A stretch of 64,000 nucleotides of DNA from Oxyruncus cristatus. Its lineage: Eukaryota > Chordata > Aves > Passeriformes > Cotingidae. The stretch's first letter is position 1. The number at the start of each line of letters is the position of its first letter. Below, piece after piece: positions 36,036 through 49,447 of this stretch. The translations under genes and the position numbers were made by a program. Location of the stretch: positions 62,001-126,000 of the forward strand of contig VXAY01006159.1 of the NCBI GenBank assembly GCA_013399855.1, in the 5' to 3' direction. The notes beneath the pieces are model-generated. The model was not told where the DNA came from. It saw only the letters and a program-made list of their open reading frames with translations, and ran no database searches.

Positions 36036-38978
36036 GCCTTCCGTTATCTCATGGTGCTTTTCAAATAAATGCCTTCATGTAACTCACAACTTTTAGAGGG
36101 ATTTGAAGGTTATTGCATTCCATTCCTTTCCAAGTAGATTGGATGCTAAAAATAAAAAGTAATGACTCAGAGCTTACCTTTACTGAATCTGGAGCTGAAA
36201 TGGTAAATATTTAATAAGGGAAGCTCTCTTCCCTGAAGTTTTGTTCTTCTTTGCCTTTCTCTGCAATAAAAAGCAAAGTTAGTTTCCAAGCACATAGCTG
36301 TCCAGGTACCACATTCACAGGTAATCATGTTTCCATAATATAGATGCACAGCAAAAAGCATGTGAGGATTTTTACTGATGATAATAGCCCCAATAAAGAC
36401 ACTGAGAAAGTAAATGAAGAGGTATTGTTCACTGTCTTAAAAAATCACCCAGATATACAACCTTTCCCTTCACGCAGTACAATGGCTAAATGGACTGAAA
36501 AAGCCTGTTACCACATATTTTACTGTCTTGATATCAGTGGAACATCTGCAAACATGATGTACACATATGTGGTATGCAGATTACAGTGGATATAGAAAAA
36601 AATATGAATAACATATACATAGAATTACCATTCATATACTTGAGAGCAGTGGGCACTGTGCAGCATTTGTCCTTTATCCCGCTTCTCAAACAGGGAAAAA
36701 GACAAAGGCATAAACCTTTCTTTGCAAGGTCTGAATAACTGAATATAATTTGTTTCTAATTTAAATTGTTAAAAGACATTTAGCTAGAAATAAAAAACCT
36801 ATTAGGAGGAAGCAGATGATGCTTTGTGCGTAACCAAGTGAACAAAAGAATCTTTTCACCATCATCCCAAGGAGACGCTGGAGCTCCTTTAGAAAATATC
36901 TCTCGGAATAGCACAATATCTTTGGCTCAAGGTAAGAGATAAATAAGGATGTGCCAGCAGGGAGAAATGTGAATAGGGAGTACAAGGGAGCAAGCAGGAA
37001 TAAAATTGCCAAGCTGGATATTTCAGCTCCCTCTCCAATCATCTTCCCACACTGTCAGATCCACACAGGCCTCGCCTCAGATCCTTGGTCTCCGAATGAT
37101 TTCAAAGACACTTTTTTTTTCCCCTTAATACAGGAAAAAAAAAATTGTAGAAACTAGCTGGCATAGAAACAGCAAGTCTCCACAAATCTTTATCGATCCT
37201 AACAGCTCCCTGCCAAAAGCAAATGCACATGCTGTAGGCACCACAAGTCCAGAGGAGTTCTTGAAACAACTCACATATAGGAAATAGCAAGGGTGTTCCC
37301 TGAGCCTCACCTCTCCATTAGGAGATAACGTGAAGCTGGGCCGAGGGTAATCTCCATTCAACAGCCCCTGGGGCTCAGATTACCTACCCTGCTTCTCACC
37401 TGGCCCTCCCGTGGCAGCACAGCCGCGGTGGAGCCTTGGCACGGAAAGTGTGCTCGGATTGCTTGGCTCAGTAAGTGCACACAGCCCAGAGGCCCAGGGT
37501 GTGTTAATCCAGCTTGCTGCTCTCAACAAAACCAAGAAAACAGAAGCATACCTTGAGCATCCTCGCTGCAATATAAACTGCTTTTCCCTTGTGCTCCGTG
37601 ACTACTGTAAGAAGATGTTATCATTATCCTTTTGCTCTGCAAAGTACAAGAAAATGCTTTCTGCTAGGAGCATTAAGACAGAGATTGCTATCTTTTGAAA
37701 AGCAGCTAACAGAATACAGCAGTAGCAAAAGACACAGCATAGTCCACAAATGTGTGTACATGGCCACCATGTGACCTGTTGAAGATGGTTTTAAATTAGC
37801 TCGTGTAGCTACTGCTGAGTGACTGCTGAGGGCATCATGAAGATCAGCATGGTGCAAAACTCACTTTGGCATCTGGTTTGATAACCAGAGATAGCTGATG
37901 TTCAGCTCCTGAAGCTGAATTCCCAGAGCAACCTACTTTAAATCTATCTTAAGAGCATCTGCACTCACCTGCAGTTCATGTGTCTTAGAGGTATGTTATG
38001 GATGATGCCACGGCTATTCTTCAGATTTTTAATTTTTTCCCCTAAAGTATACTAAAACTGGGATTGTAATGATCTGCTCTGGTTCAGACCTGTTCTAAAC
38101 AGGTACGTTTGCATCCAGGATTAGATTTTAGTCTAAAATTTACAACAGATAGAAAACCCCTGAAATTCACATGAAAGAGATCTGGATTTCCCTAAAGTTC
38201 ACATATGATCAAATGGTTTAGAGATTATTTCTAGCTCAAATCGAGGGGTACTTCCCAGAAAATTCTTGTACCCAAAAAATGCAATTTCTCAATAACTTGA
38301 ACTGCAGACATTCTTTACATTTTGCTTTCCAAACCTTGTTAAGGTGAAACAAACATGAATAAACTCTTCATAAAGGGATAAAATGTAAATTTTTTCTTAA
38401 AAATACATTTGCACCATGAGACTCTGGTTGCCTTGGGAAGGCTGAGTGGATGGAAGCTGCTATTTTTAATTAGCTGGCTGCCTTTACAGAAAGGAAAAGG
38501 AGATGTTTACATGCTTCACTTTTCTGACATGTACTTCTCTGCCTTTTTGGGGAGGGTAAGAGGAAGCTTAGAGAGTGTTAGAAGGACCCAAGAGGAGCAG
38601 TCTTAATAGAGCAGTTATAGCTTCATTTTACCCATCAAATGGTGCCAGCCTAGGTTATATCTGCTGGATCTGAATTCCTTGGCTAGGAGTCTAACATATA
38701 ATTTCTTTAATCTCTCCCATGACAGGGTAATGATGTTACCAAACCCTTTCAAACCTTGTGAACTACCCACAACAATATTATTAGCGTTATTACTTTTACT
38801 CTTCCTTACAAAAAAATGGGTGATCTGGGAGTCCAGGCATGAAAGTCAAAGTGTCAGAGGTACTCAGGGGTACTGCTATCTCTTTCCTTCCTCAGGCTCA
38901 ACAGCCACTCCTTGAGCTGAATAGAAGAATGGGTTTTGAATTCCCAGACTGAATATTTTCAGTGGTGCTAGTGAAATA
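36036..38978. other. unique sequence, nothing assigned
   Basis: No recognised transposon. Several frames of 60-95 codons are present without splice or motif support. Homopolymers occur near 37110-37145. Confidence 0.4.
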
Positions 38979-39581
38979 GTGTGCATGGCTCGAGGTTACA
39001 GCAAGTCACATATGGTCTGTTGGTGGTGGCTGGTTTTAGTGTTTAGCTGGTTGAAATTCTGTGTGTGCAAGACAGATGCAACAATTTCGGGAAGACCCTT
39101 CTGCGTCGGCAGTCGTACTGACCACTTTGCCTCTTCGAGTAAGCAATACCAGGCCTCGTTACGTCCTTTTGCAAAATCGGAGCAAAAAGGTGAAATTACT
39201 TTTGTGAAATTGCAGCACAGAACAAGGAGAGAACACAATTCCACCTCCCTCCCAGCAGCCTCCCACTTGCCCTGTCTCCTGGACCAACTTGAGAACAAGC
39301 TGGGTGACTACACGCCCGCTGAAGTGCGTTTGTTTGTATCGTCTTGTCAGGAATTTAATTTCCCAACATCACATGCTACCAGCACAAGCGTGTCGTTGCA
39401 ATTTAACAAGCAGTTTGTTGGTGTGCTCTGTATCTCATTAGAGTCTCATCTCTTTAGCCAATACCATATGCTACTCATCTGTAGCAAAGCTCTTAAATGC
39501 AATGAAAAAGGTATAATCACAACTGAGGAAGCAACCGTCGACCAGCAACCTACAGATACCCCAATGCCTCGACACTGCTGA
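38979..39581 (+). other. 200-codon open frame in a CpG-bearing patch; possible conserved element
   Basis: The longest continuous non-repeat frame in the window. The N-terminus contains a hydrophobic run (CWWWLVLVFSWLKFCVC) that looks like a signal peptide; the rest is mixed, with no domain I recognise. The DNA has many more CpGs than its flanks and contains homeodomain-like words (AATTTAATTT, CTCATTAG, GCAATTTAAC). A 100-codon frame is also open antisense (38996-39298), which argues for a conserved non-coding or enhancer element rather than a single protein. An orphan or de novo gene is the alternative. Confidence 0.25.
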
Positions 39582-42500
39582 AAGAAATGACATTTTGAGA
39601 GCAATGCTTTTAAAAGTTCTGGCATCACTGTGTCACAGGAAAACAGTGCTGGGCGTGGAGGTGCTCCTCAGTCATTCCTGAGCTGCTCGGTGCCATCACA
39701 GGATTCTCAGATCACCAGGCCATGCCGTGTCAAAGCGTGGGGAAAAAAAACAGTTTACTTTTTTCAACTGAAAAGAAAGTTATGCCATGCTGGACATGTT
39801 CTCTTTTCAAAAACACTAGTTAAAGTTAAAATATTCTGAAGACGTTTTGAGAACATTAGGCCACCATCTTAAACCTGTTGATGATAGTTTTGGTTTTTTT
39901 TTTCTCACGGATTTTTTTTGCTTTTGAGTCATGCTAGGAATTTTTGCTTTTTTTCTTACAACATCTAAGTGCATGGATGCTTTTTAAAGAACAATACTTT
40001 TAAAGAAATAATGGATTAGTCATAAAAAATTAAATTTAGTCATTATAAAACAAAAATAAAAGACCTAGTTGTGGTTAGAAACACAGTGACAGGACTGGGG
40101 AGGATGGCAGCACCTGCTCCAGGGAAGAGAGGTGGTGTGCACGGGCTGTGAGCAAGAGAAGTCCTATGTGCCTGCAGTTGCATTCTCCACCTATGATAAA
40201 TAAGCTCAGAGAGGGTTTTTATAAGCAGTGTGGGCACTGATAGATCACCAGTTCCTATTTGTCAAACATACACAGCGGTCTCACCTTGCTGACAGGGGCA
40301 CTAAGTCTGTCCCAGGCACTGGTTTGAGAGACCAGGGTGGCTACAGACACCTGACCCAAAAGTCAGATTTTCATGGGTTGCTCTCAAGTGGGAGGTCCAA
40401 TAAAACAGAGGTAACTTTTACCCCTGCAGGATTAACAAAAGCTTCTTGAAGCCATTATCTTGACTCCAGTCCATCTCTAATTGAATCTAAATTAAATTTC
40501 ACCAAGCAGAATTACCAGGGCCTGATTTTTAGAGCCTCTTATAAATCCAGCTTCCTGGTGGTGACTATCTATTCACAGGAGACAAAGATCCACTGAAGGA
40601 CCAATAATTTTGGCCTTTCTTGGTATATCAACTCACATCACAAGAATTAGGCTAGTAAATGACTCTGTATAAGCAGCATAATGCACATTTGTATTTAGGC
40701 ACCCATTTTGATTATCCAGTCCATGAAATATGTTTAGAACTAAATCAGAGTTCTCAACATGAGAAAATAGCCATATATTCAAAACCTAACCTTTTCTATG
40801 TTTCTTCAGTGGACAGCTTCTTTAAAGTACTTTCTTTCCATAGATCTACCCCTATCCAAGCTCTATAAATGTGCTAATGGTTGCTTTATTAGTGGTTGCC
40901 TTGGTCTCACTGAAGTTTTTTCTTTCTTTCCATGAGTATAATTTATCTTATGCATGCCTTCCATCTGGAAAAAAACTGCACTGAATTAGATGGACCTTTA
41001 TAAAAGAGTACAACTTAATGTTAAGTTTTAATTAAGCAGTCTTTTTCATTCATTATTTTTTATCCTAAGAGGCTCTAAATCATAGTCTGTTTCTGCCTGA
41101 ATGTACATAGATTCCTGCCTTATTTTATCTTTAAATTTATATATTCACTTTGAACTAACTTAGATGAAGCTTAAAAAAGTTTCTTAGGATCACCTATAAA
41201 TTATTTTCATACGCTCCTTTCCTTCCATCTGTAAACACTGAATGAATAAAATGATTTTGTGAACCAAGCCCTGTAATTTTCAGTAGCAAAACCAATTACC
41301 ATTTCATTAATCATCGGTAACCGATTAGTATTGTGAAAACAAAATGACTGCATTCGTATGAAAATGCAACTTTCTCTATAAAATTTAGAAGATGACTGAT
41401 CGTTTTATGTGCCTCACTTTCTGAATGCCCAGCTTAGACCTGGAAGGCCCAGAGCAGCAGATGGAAAACAAGATTGTCTAGGTGTGGTGAATGGATCTGT
41501 CCGATTCGTGCCCTGTGTTGTGTCGAGGTGTATGGTGATGCTTCCAGTTCCTGCCACAATAAAAGGTCACTTCCCTGCTTTGCTTATAATTATCAGTCTT
41601 CCTTCTGGCCTGTCTAAAGCATCTGCCTGTGTGTTGCCCAGGCTGCCAAGTAGTCTGAAGTCCTTAAACAATCCTGCCTATTAATCCTTAACAGTTTTTC
41701 TGGATTTATTACACAAGGAATTTATATTCCAGATGTTTTCACAAAGCTGTTTCCCATGAATGATGCTACCTGCAAAAAAAAAGGACTGAATTAATTCCAC
41801 ACATCTTTCATAAATAGCAAGAAATTGATTCTTAAATAAAGATGCTTACATCTGCCTCTTGCTCCAGATGGTGCAATTTAGCTGCCTATGTTACTCATGA
41901 GTTGGTTTTGGTTTTGAACAAATACTTTACCCAGCACTTGTCATGTGAAGAATTCTCCATTTCTCACAAATGAAACCTAAACTGCACTGTTGCTTTAATT
42001 CTCAGAGCTTTGTGTCTCACAGGTCAAAAGTACAAGATAAAAAAACCTTTTTAATATTTCAGTGCAAGAGCCACACTTGTAAAACTGCCTAATACTGTAC
42101 CCTCCTGTTACTAGCAAAAATCCAGGCAACAAACTTAATCTAAAATTCCCGCGAGGTCTGACAGTAGGACAGACCTTGAAGCAACTTTTTTTTTTCACTC
42201 TTTTTCTGCCACATCACCTGTTCACTGAGTTTACATTTATGCTCCAGCCCCCTGGGAGCATCAGTTCCAGCTTACAGCAAATTCCTTCAACATATCTAGC
42301 AATGCTGTGCCCTTGCCCTAAAATCTGCCCAGGAGGAGGCAGTGAGCAGGCTGGAGCTCTCTGCCAAGACAGACAGCTGCTGGATTCTGTTTTTCTAGCT
42401 GAGAACCACAGTGGAATGGTGCAGCTTCTCCTGGGGAAACCAGAAAAAAACCCCAGTATGTGTGGGATGTCCTGTAGGAATGTAAAAAGCACAGAATATG

Positions 42501-43100
42501 TAGTTTGACAAGGTCCCAGCAAAGTTATGGCCCAGATCCACCCTATGACTAGACTTTATAGAGATTTTTGGATGAAATTCACCTCTCTGCTGGCATAACA
42601 AGCAAAACCAACTGAGATACGCCTCTGCTATCCTATGCTACTGTAACTGCAAATTTTACCTTGAAGCTTTAATACCAAATATCAGATTTTGAAACAATAC
42701 TAGATTCTAAGAAGTTATAGAAATATTTCACTTTGATTTTGTAAAATCATGTCCTTACAAAACCAAATCCTTAGACTGATTTTAAAACTTGCGGTGGTTT
42801 TGAGACTTTCTTAATAAAACCGATGTGTATTTTGATTGAACCCCTTCAGAGCAGAAATACATTATTAACTAAATTAAAAATAGACTTAGTGAATGCTTTC
42901 CCAATTATTATGTTAAGAAAATGACTGGAAATCTCTGGTTTAAGAAGCTTGGGAAAAAACGAATGATATGCTTTCCTCTACTTAAATGAAAAACTTAACT
43001 GAATTTTACTTGTGGAATGATTTTGGAGCCAGAAATAATTTGAAAGGTAAAATTTAAATGAAGGTAATTTTTTATTTACGATTTATTTGTATCCATCTTT
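39582..43100. other. unique AT-rich sequence, nothing assigned
   Basis: T-rich runs near 39890-39955 and ordinary AT-rich DNA. No recognised repeat family or RNA gene. Frames such as 41409-41684 and 42176-42508 have no supporting motif. Confidence 0.4.
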
Positions 43101-43109
43101 ACTATTGAG

Positions 43110-43138
43110 GATTTTTTGTTGTTGTTGTTTTGGGGGTT

Positions 43139-43169
<31 letters not shown>

Positions 43170-43278
43170 CTGTTTTGGGGGTTTTTTTGAGGGGGTGGGT
43201 TTTTTTGTGGTTTTTTGTTTGTTTGTTTTTTTAGTTGTTTGGTGGGTTCTTTGGTTTGATTTGAATTTTTTTTTTTTT
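43110..43278. repeat. T/G-rich low-complexity tract with (TTTTG)n
   Basis: About 170 bases almost purely T and G on the plus strand: (GTT)n, then about five TTTTG units, then G5-G6 runs separated by T7 and GA, then T/G mix and a T13 run. Part of it (about 43170-43200) has three closely spaced G-runs and could form a G-quadruplex-like fold. The translated frame here is all Phe/Gly/Val and is not a gene. Confidence 0.92.
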
Positions 43279-43892
43279 AAATTGAGATAAGAAAAACACT
43301 TGAAATAGCTTAAATCTGATTTGATTTACTGATTTACTTTTTCTTTACCTAAGCTGATATGTACATTCATTATGAAACTTTCTTGAAGAGAAAAATCTCT
43401 TTATTCTCATGTCTCCAGGAAAACTAGCATCATGAAGAAGTTATCCACAGCTATTTAATCTGTGTGCTGAGCACCCAGAGGTTTTTATCTTAGTGGACAT
43501 CACCTGGATTTTGATCTGATTTTAACCGAAGTTACTGACATAGGTGTTTCAAACAGGAGTAGGCCCACAAGCAGAGCTGATACCTGAAGAATATCCATGT
43601 AAAAATCATGTCATTAGAGGCAACCAGAGAGCAGGAGATTTGGGGTCACATTTTCAACCTAAATTATCGAAACTTACGTCTATTTTAAGTAATTTTCCTA
43701 CAGATAAAACATTGAACCAGAACTATTGAAATGCTTTAGTGAAAAATCCAGTAATTCTTTGGGCTGGTAGCCAGCCAAAAACAAGTCCTAAGCAGCTCCC
43801 TGTTTGAACAGGCAGTGCAAGACAAGGGATACTTAAAGAAACTCTTTTGGGTCACCTCTTAGCTATTAGTATCTTTTTTCCCCCTTTTATAG

Positions 43893-43959
43893 GTAATTGG
43901 CTGTAGGACTGCATTTTTGGGAATGGAGAACGAGCGCTGCTGTGGGTGTGAAATAGCAG
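43893..43959 (+). other. candidate exon 1 of a possible spliced transcript, plus strand
   Basis: Acceptor TATCTTTTTTCCCCCTTTTATAG and donor AGCAG|GTAAGA are both near-perfect. The 67-base segment is open in the frame entering at phase 0 and leaving at phase 1 and contains an ATG in reasonable context (GGGAATGG). Splicing to 44237-44281 would give a 26-residue reading frame starting MENERCCGCEIA. It could be an exon of a long non-coding RNA, a small-ORF transcript or a pseudo-exon. Confidence 0.3.
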
Positions 43960-44236
43960 GTAAGAGCACCCCGTGTCAGCTCAGAGGCTCCAGTCAACTA
44001 CACAAGAGCTCTTCTTGGAATAGGGGCCTGGGTCTCGCTGAGAATTAATCCACAGTTCACACTGCAGAGCCTTGCAAAATTCTTTGCCGTGGGCATCGTT
44101 TTAACTCACTGACACTGACAGACACCTGTGCCCATGTGCCTGGGATAATAAACCAAGAATGCCTAAAACCAAGTCTAATGGTCTTTTCAAAACCTGCTTA
44201 AACTAACATCGTACTCTCCCTGGGCTCTTTATACAG

Positions 44237-44281
44237 CTAATAAAGAAATGCAGGCTGAATTGCCTTCTGGAGAAATATAAG
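44237..44281 (+). other. candidate exon 2 of a possible spliced transcript, plus strand
   Basis: Acceptor CTCCCTGGGCTCTTTATACAG and donor ATAAG|GTATGA bound 45 bases, 277 bases downstream of the 43893-43959 candidate. Joined in phase 1, the frame reads on through NKEMQAELPSGEI to a TAA at the end of the segment. Two strong exon-like segments this close in one orientation are unusual for chance. Confidence 0.28.
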
Positions 44282-45897
44282 GTATGAGCTGCTTCCTAAC
44301 AGTTCTCTTGCTGCAAGTGCTACAATTCAGAAAATTTGACTCCCAAATTCTGTTCTCAGCTAGGCATCTAAACACAGGCTGAACGAATTGTAGCCATATC
44401 TCCTGTTGAATTCAGGTTTTAACAAGTAACTGAATAATATCCCACTGTTAACCTTCAGGCTGTTAAGAGTCCTCTACTACTTAGCCTCTATTATTAGGGG
44501 GACTTTCATTAATGTGATGTTCCACAACACCCAGTGCAAGAGTGGAAAATTGCCACCCTTTTGTGAGACTGAGGAGTCACATCACCAAAAAACCCCCACA
44601 TTTAGCAAAGCACAGCCCTACTTGGTTCAGTATGTACGTGCAACACCAAGATATCATTTGCTTGATATACAGTTTTTATAAATCTCCTAAGCTATTGCTA
44701 AGCTGTCAGCTCAGACTGTTTCCTCTAGAGCTCAAAGATCCATGACTGAAAATTATGGGTTTTTTGACTCTGTATTTTCCAACACACTTTGACAGTGGGC
44801 CCCCACCATTTTTATTTCTGATGCACTTTAGTCCCTTTCATAGTCAATGAATGATTACATGGAGGTACTGTACAGTACCAAAATCTTCCCAGATACAAAT
44901 AGCCAATTATAGAATGCAACTCAGGGTTGAATAAATTCTTTGCTGAACCTGTAGGTGAAAAAGTGATGGCCAGAGGTGGGGGTTTCATTATCCGTATCAT
45001 TATCACAGCTCATATGACTCCCATGTTAATGCCCAGCAATTAGTCTGCTCAGATTTTCTATGAGAAACTTTCTGTGTGAACCTAACAAACTACATCCTGA
45101 TCACTTTGTTCCAGCTTTCCCCAGACAGAGACATAAACCCTCTGAGTGACCATATATCTATCGATTATGAGCTTGGACGGACTTAACACCCACACAATAA
45201 TAAGAATGTCCAAATAAGCATTAGGATCCAAGACAGATCAAGCATGCGGCAATTGTACCTATCAGCCTCATTAGCTACCCCTGACCATCCTTCATGCTTC
45301 ACAGAAGTGCTTTCTGCATTTTAAAATATTGTTAATGGGGGGAAAAAAAACGTGTTTGGGATCTCAAATTATTGCTTCTGTGTAATGTTTTTCTAATGTG
45401 CTTCCGTGAGCATTGGAACAAGCTGTTCATATATAATTTGGGTTGCCCTTCTAAAACATCAGACCCACTCCTGCACAGCACAATGCCGTACCACGTATGT
45501 CTTATACAAAATAAAAAGAGCAACAGAGAAATGCTAGAGACAACGGCTTCTAGAAGTTTTGTAACTTGCACTATTTGCTTTCCTCCACCAGAGGATGCCT
45601 TCCATTTATTCTTGTCCTCTCCCCACCACGGACTTCCCACCATTACCATCCCTTCCGAGGTTCCATAGGTGAAAAAGATGAGAACTTCCCTGCAGTCCTT
45701 GTGCTTTGATAACGGAGGAGTCATCGGGGGCAGAGTTAGTCTCTGTCGTCCATGAGCCTGTTTGATAGTGCAAATGAAAAATGACCCTTATAACTGATCA
45801 AGAGACAGCAACCACTTTAAAATTGCAATGTTTTGACACTTAGCTTTTAATCACACTAAAATAAGAAGTAAGCCTATCAAGAAAATTATACAAAATA

Positions 45898-45911
45898 GTG
45901 TGTGTGTGTGT
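45898..45911. repeat. (TG)7 microsatellite
   Basis: Seven TG units in AT-rich DNA. Confidence 0.9.
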
Positions 45912-46059
45912 ATATTCAAACACTTCCTTTTTTTGTTTTAGTAAGTATTCATTAAGACAAGAGATGCTGCCGTGTACTGGTCAGCATAGTGTGTCCCAGA
46001 ATGTACAAAAGTAGCGTGCAGAGAGATGAATTTACTTTGTGGTTGCTTTTTTATATATA

Positions 46060-46184
46060 AACACATACACACACACATATATATATATAAAAAATACATA
46101 CATTTATTTATGAGTGCATTTGTGTGTATCTCTCTCTCTCTCTCCATATATATATATAGAGAGAGATAGATATAGATATATATC
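46060..46184. repeat. composite CA/TA/TC/TA/GA microsatellite with palindrome
   Basis: (CA)n then (TA)n at 46060-46089, then (TC)n at 46129-46144, (TA)n at 46146-46158 and GAGAGAGATAGATA to 46184. The TC block, TA block and GA block together form an inverted repeat able to fold as a hairpin. Confidence 0.92.
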
Positions 46185-46189
46185 TCCCC

Positions 46190-49100
46190 AGGAATGTTTT
46201 TACCAGATCAAGAACTTCTAAATCTCAGGCTACTGCTGTAGTTGCCAGGCTACAGATCACCAGAGCCCTTAACTTTCACTGTACCCATTTCAGCTCCTGC
46301 AAAACAATATACTGTAATGACGTGCAGGGGAACATTTTTCAACAAAATTTCAGCTACCTTTAACAGAATAGCTTCTGTATCTTTCCAGATATTGCCACTG
46401 AATAGGAGAGCCTAAATACAATAGAAAGTGTTTCTGACATTACAAGACCATAAATAGAACAGTGTAGCATGAAGAATGATGCCCTAAACCAGAAATCAGA
46501 CTATTATTTTGCATAGAAGTATCTAGTATTATACATGAAAGTATCCCTTCTGGTCTACCTCCCTTTGTAAAAATGAACCATTCCAGTGCCTACTTTCAAC
46601 CTGTGATCCTGCCTTTGTGCCCATTTGAAGAGGTATAATTTGGCAGGTCCTTCAAACTGGGATCCTACTTTTCCATGCTTTATCACTGCTCCCTTCAGGA
46701 GGTAGCTCCAAAAGGAAGAGGGGAGAGGAGCCTGTCAGTGAAATACAGTTATGGCTAAATTTGGGATACTCTGTGATATAAGTTACTGGAAAATGAGAAC
46801 AATCTCACAGAATGTCATTGTGCACAGCAAAGGAGCCATGAGAGATTTGGTAGGTAGAATGAAAGGTTATACACCACTCTAATAACTCCAACAGCTTAAG
46901 GACAGCCTGTGAACTGAAAGTGCATAACAACTCTAGTAAACACAAAGTCTGAGTGTCAGGAAGGGTCTAAACTGCAGTCCTTTAAAACAAAGGCATGCTT
47001 CATCTTATATTGAAAGTCTGATCTCCAGCAGCAGACTTCAACTTTCAGGACTGTTGCTGACGCCGAAAATCCAAAAAAAAATGTGCATTACTTTACACTT
47101 ACACGGAAGCCAACACCACCCCCCCCCCGATTGTCCTCTTTCATTGTTGCTCAATATCTTTGGCTACCAAAAAAGTCAGGATGCCTTCTGCTTGAAAGAG
47201 ACTCATTATTGACTAGTTGTCTTTACTTAATGCCTACCACACGTACACAGTAAGAGAGCATAAAGATTCACCTAAAGAGAAACAATATCATGTCCCACTC
47301 CACCCTGCTGTGCCTCCAGTGACTAAACTGAATACTGCCACATACTCTGACATCCATTTTTTGTAAAATGCTGAGGGCAAACACCATTTTTTTCCAGAGA
47401 CAGATACTGTATATTGCCTTTTTCCTCTCCTTTTCCTTTCCCACTAGTGAGCAGACACTCTGGGCAAACATGCTAATTCTGAATACCAGGATTCAATGAA
47501 GTAACTTTGAATTTATTTCAGAACTAGAAAAGGATAAAGGAGGACTACAAACCATGTGAGAATGAGGACATGCATTGTCAACATCACCCCCCCCCAAAAA
47601 AAATGTCAAGTTTGAAAAATTACTTGCAAACAAATAACTGCATGTTACTTGCTGGACTAGTGGTTACTAGTGATGTTCCCTGGCTGCTCCCCCTATTCCA
47701 AGCATGGAAAAAAGTAAAAATAAAACATTTTTTAAAGCACTGTTATAAATTAGGAGCTTTCAGACAGCTTAGAAGGGCTTGTTTGCAGAAACTCATCTCT
47801 CATAAAAGGCTTGGTGCAGCTCTAGGGAGGAGTAAAATAGCTGCTGATGACATTCAAATCATGATCTGTCTTCTCAGTCATTAATTTTAAATATGATTCA
47901 TACTCCATTATGCTCTGGAAACCAAAGAAATTATCCTTTATTGTGTCTAGCCATTTTTCATCACTATGTACTCATAATGACCAATTTTACTCTTCCCTTC
48001 TGGTATGTGCTCGAAAATGTGCAAAAATTAACCCCGATATTTACATTTGCCTTTAATTCAGCTTCATAAGGTTTTCACAGTGTAAATACATATTTATACA
48101 ATAGAACAGGATTATTAGCATCCAACATCTATAAACAACATTAGCCTTTAAATTGCTTAAATATTAGGGTTCATAAATTAGAAACAAGTCCAGGTCAAAC
48201 CTCTGGGAACAAGTGCTACTGAGCTTTATCCTACTTAAGCACAAATACATATAAAACTATATATTTGAATGACTCTCTAAACCTGTTTGCATTTTAATAA
48301 TCACAGAAGTGAAGTCACATAATGGATGGGTTTGTTATCCTCCTTTGCAATATCAACGAATTTTTAGTTCTTGGTTTGATGTTTTTTTTTTAAAAAAAAA
48401 GATCACAGAAAGTGATTTTGGTTTAAGTTTTCAAAAATCCAAATGCAGTTCTTAGTTTCAACTACGTGACTGTGGACAAAGAGTTCACTCTGTGACTCAA
48501 TATGCCTCCTGGGAAATGGAGGTTTTCATTATTTATTTCCAAACAAAATAGATAAGCTGCATCAAGCTGAGGCACCACTTTCTTCATGTTCAAGAGGCAG
48601 GGTCGATGTTGTGTATCCTCCTACCTTCACCCAAGTCAAGGTAAAGTTCTTCCTCAAGAACCCACATAAGAGGTGACATTGCTATGCTGTAACTCTCATT
48701 AATCTTTATTCACAGGGTGCACAGTAGTGGAATACTGGTTTTAATGTGCCTCCCTCTCTTCCCAGTCCTAAATTCACTGAGGAACCACAACTGGGAAGCA
48801 CGGCTCCCTGTCACTACAGTATTACTCAAATACATAATGAGATAAGATCACTGAGTTAAGTCTCACAGCAAACAGTCTAGTTTGATAAATATCTGATGGA
48901 TTAGGATGGAGAACTAAATAATACTTATTTTCACAAGCTACTTATTAAACAGTAGCTGAATAAAAGCAGTAGGCAAGGCAGTATCCTCAAAGACAATGCA
49001 ATTTTCATCCCCACCTGTCCAGCATAAGAGTTCATGGGTATCAGAGCTTGAGTCAATTGTATATTAGGTTTATTAAAAAATAAAGGAAAAAAAAGGCAAA

Positions 49101-49447
49101 CCTCGTCACACTTAAAATAATGGTGATGAGTGGTGGTCATAGCAAAACTTATAAACTCCTGGGTTTTTTTCCAGAGTAAGTAGAATAAGGAGTTATCTCG
49201 ACCAGTGAAGAAGGATAGTAAATGATGTTATGCAGCTCATACAGCTTGTCACACGTGAAGCAAATTCCCCCCCTCCCACGGGTACAGGCTTCAAAGAGCA
49301 CATTTTCACTTAATCACTAAGATTCAATGTTAAATTAGGTTATTGATGGATTGCAAGTAAATGTGAGATTTGAAGTGGAGAAGCCAGCAGCATCTGCAAA
49401 ACCTTGAAAGTACTACGAGAAAAGAGGGATGAAGTGTGAGCTGTCTG
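46190..49447. other. unique sequence, nothing assigned
   Basis: C8-C9 runs at about 47121-47129 and 47588-47594 and other homopolymers; no recognised transposon. A 104-codon plus frame at 47570-47884 has a Lys/Arg-rich translation but no motif or splice support. Confidence 0.4.

Noticed and set aside
35325..36068. A 247-codon plus-strand frame and overlapping frames
   Set aside because: They lie inside the LTR and its GC-rich tandem array, antisense to the element; this is repeat-driven openness, not a gene.
43087..43290. A 67-codon frame rich in Phe, Gly and Val
   Set aside because: It is translated T/G low-complexity sequence.
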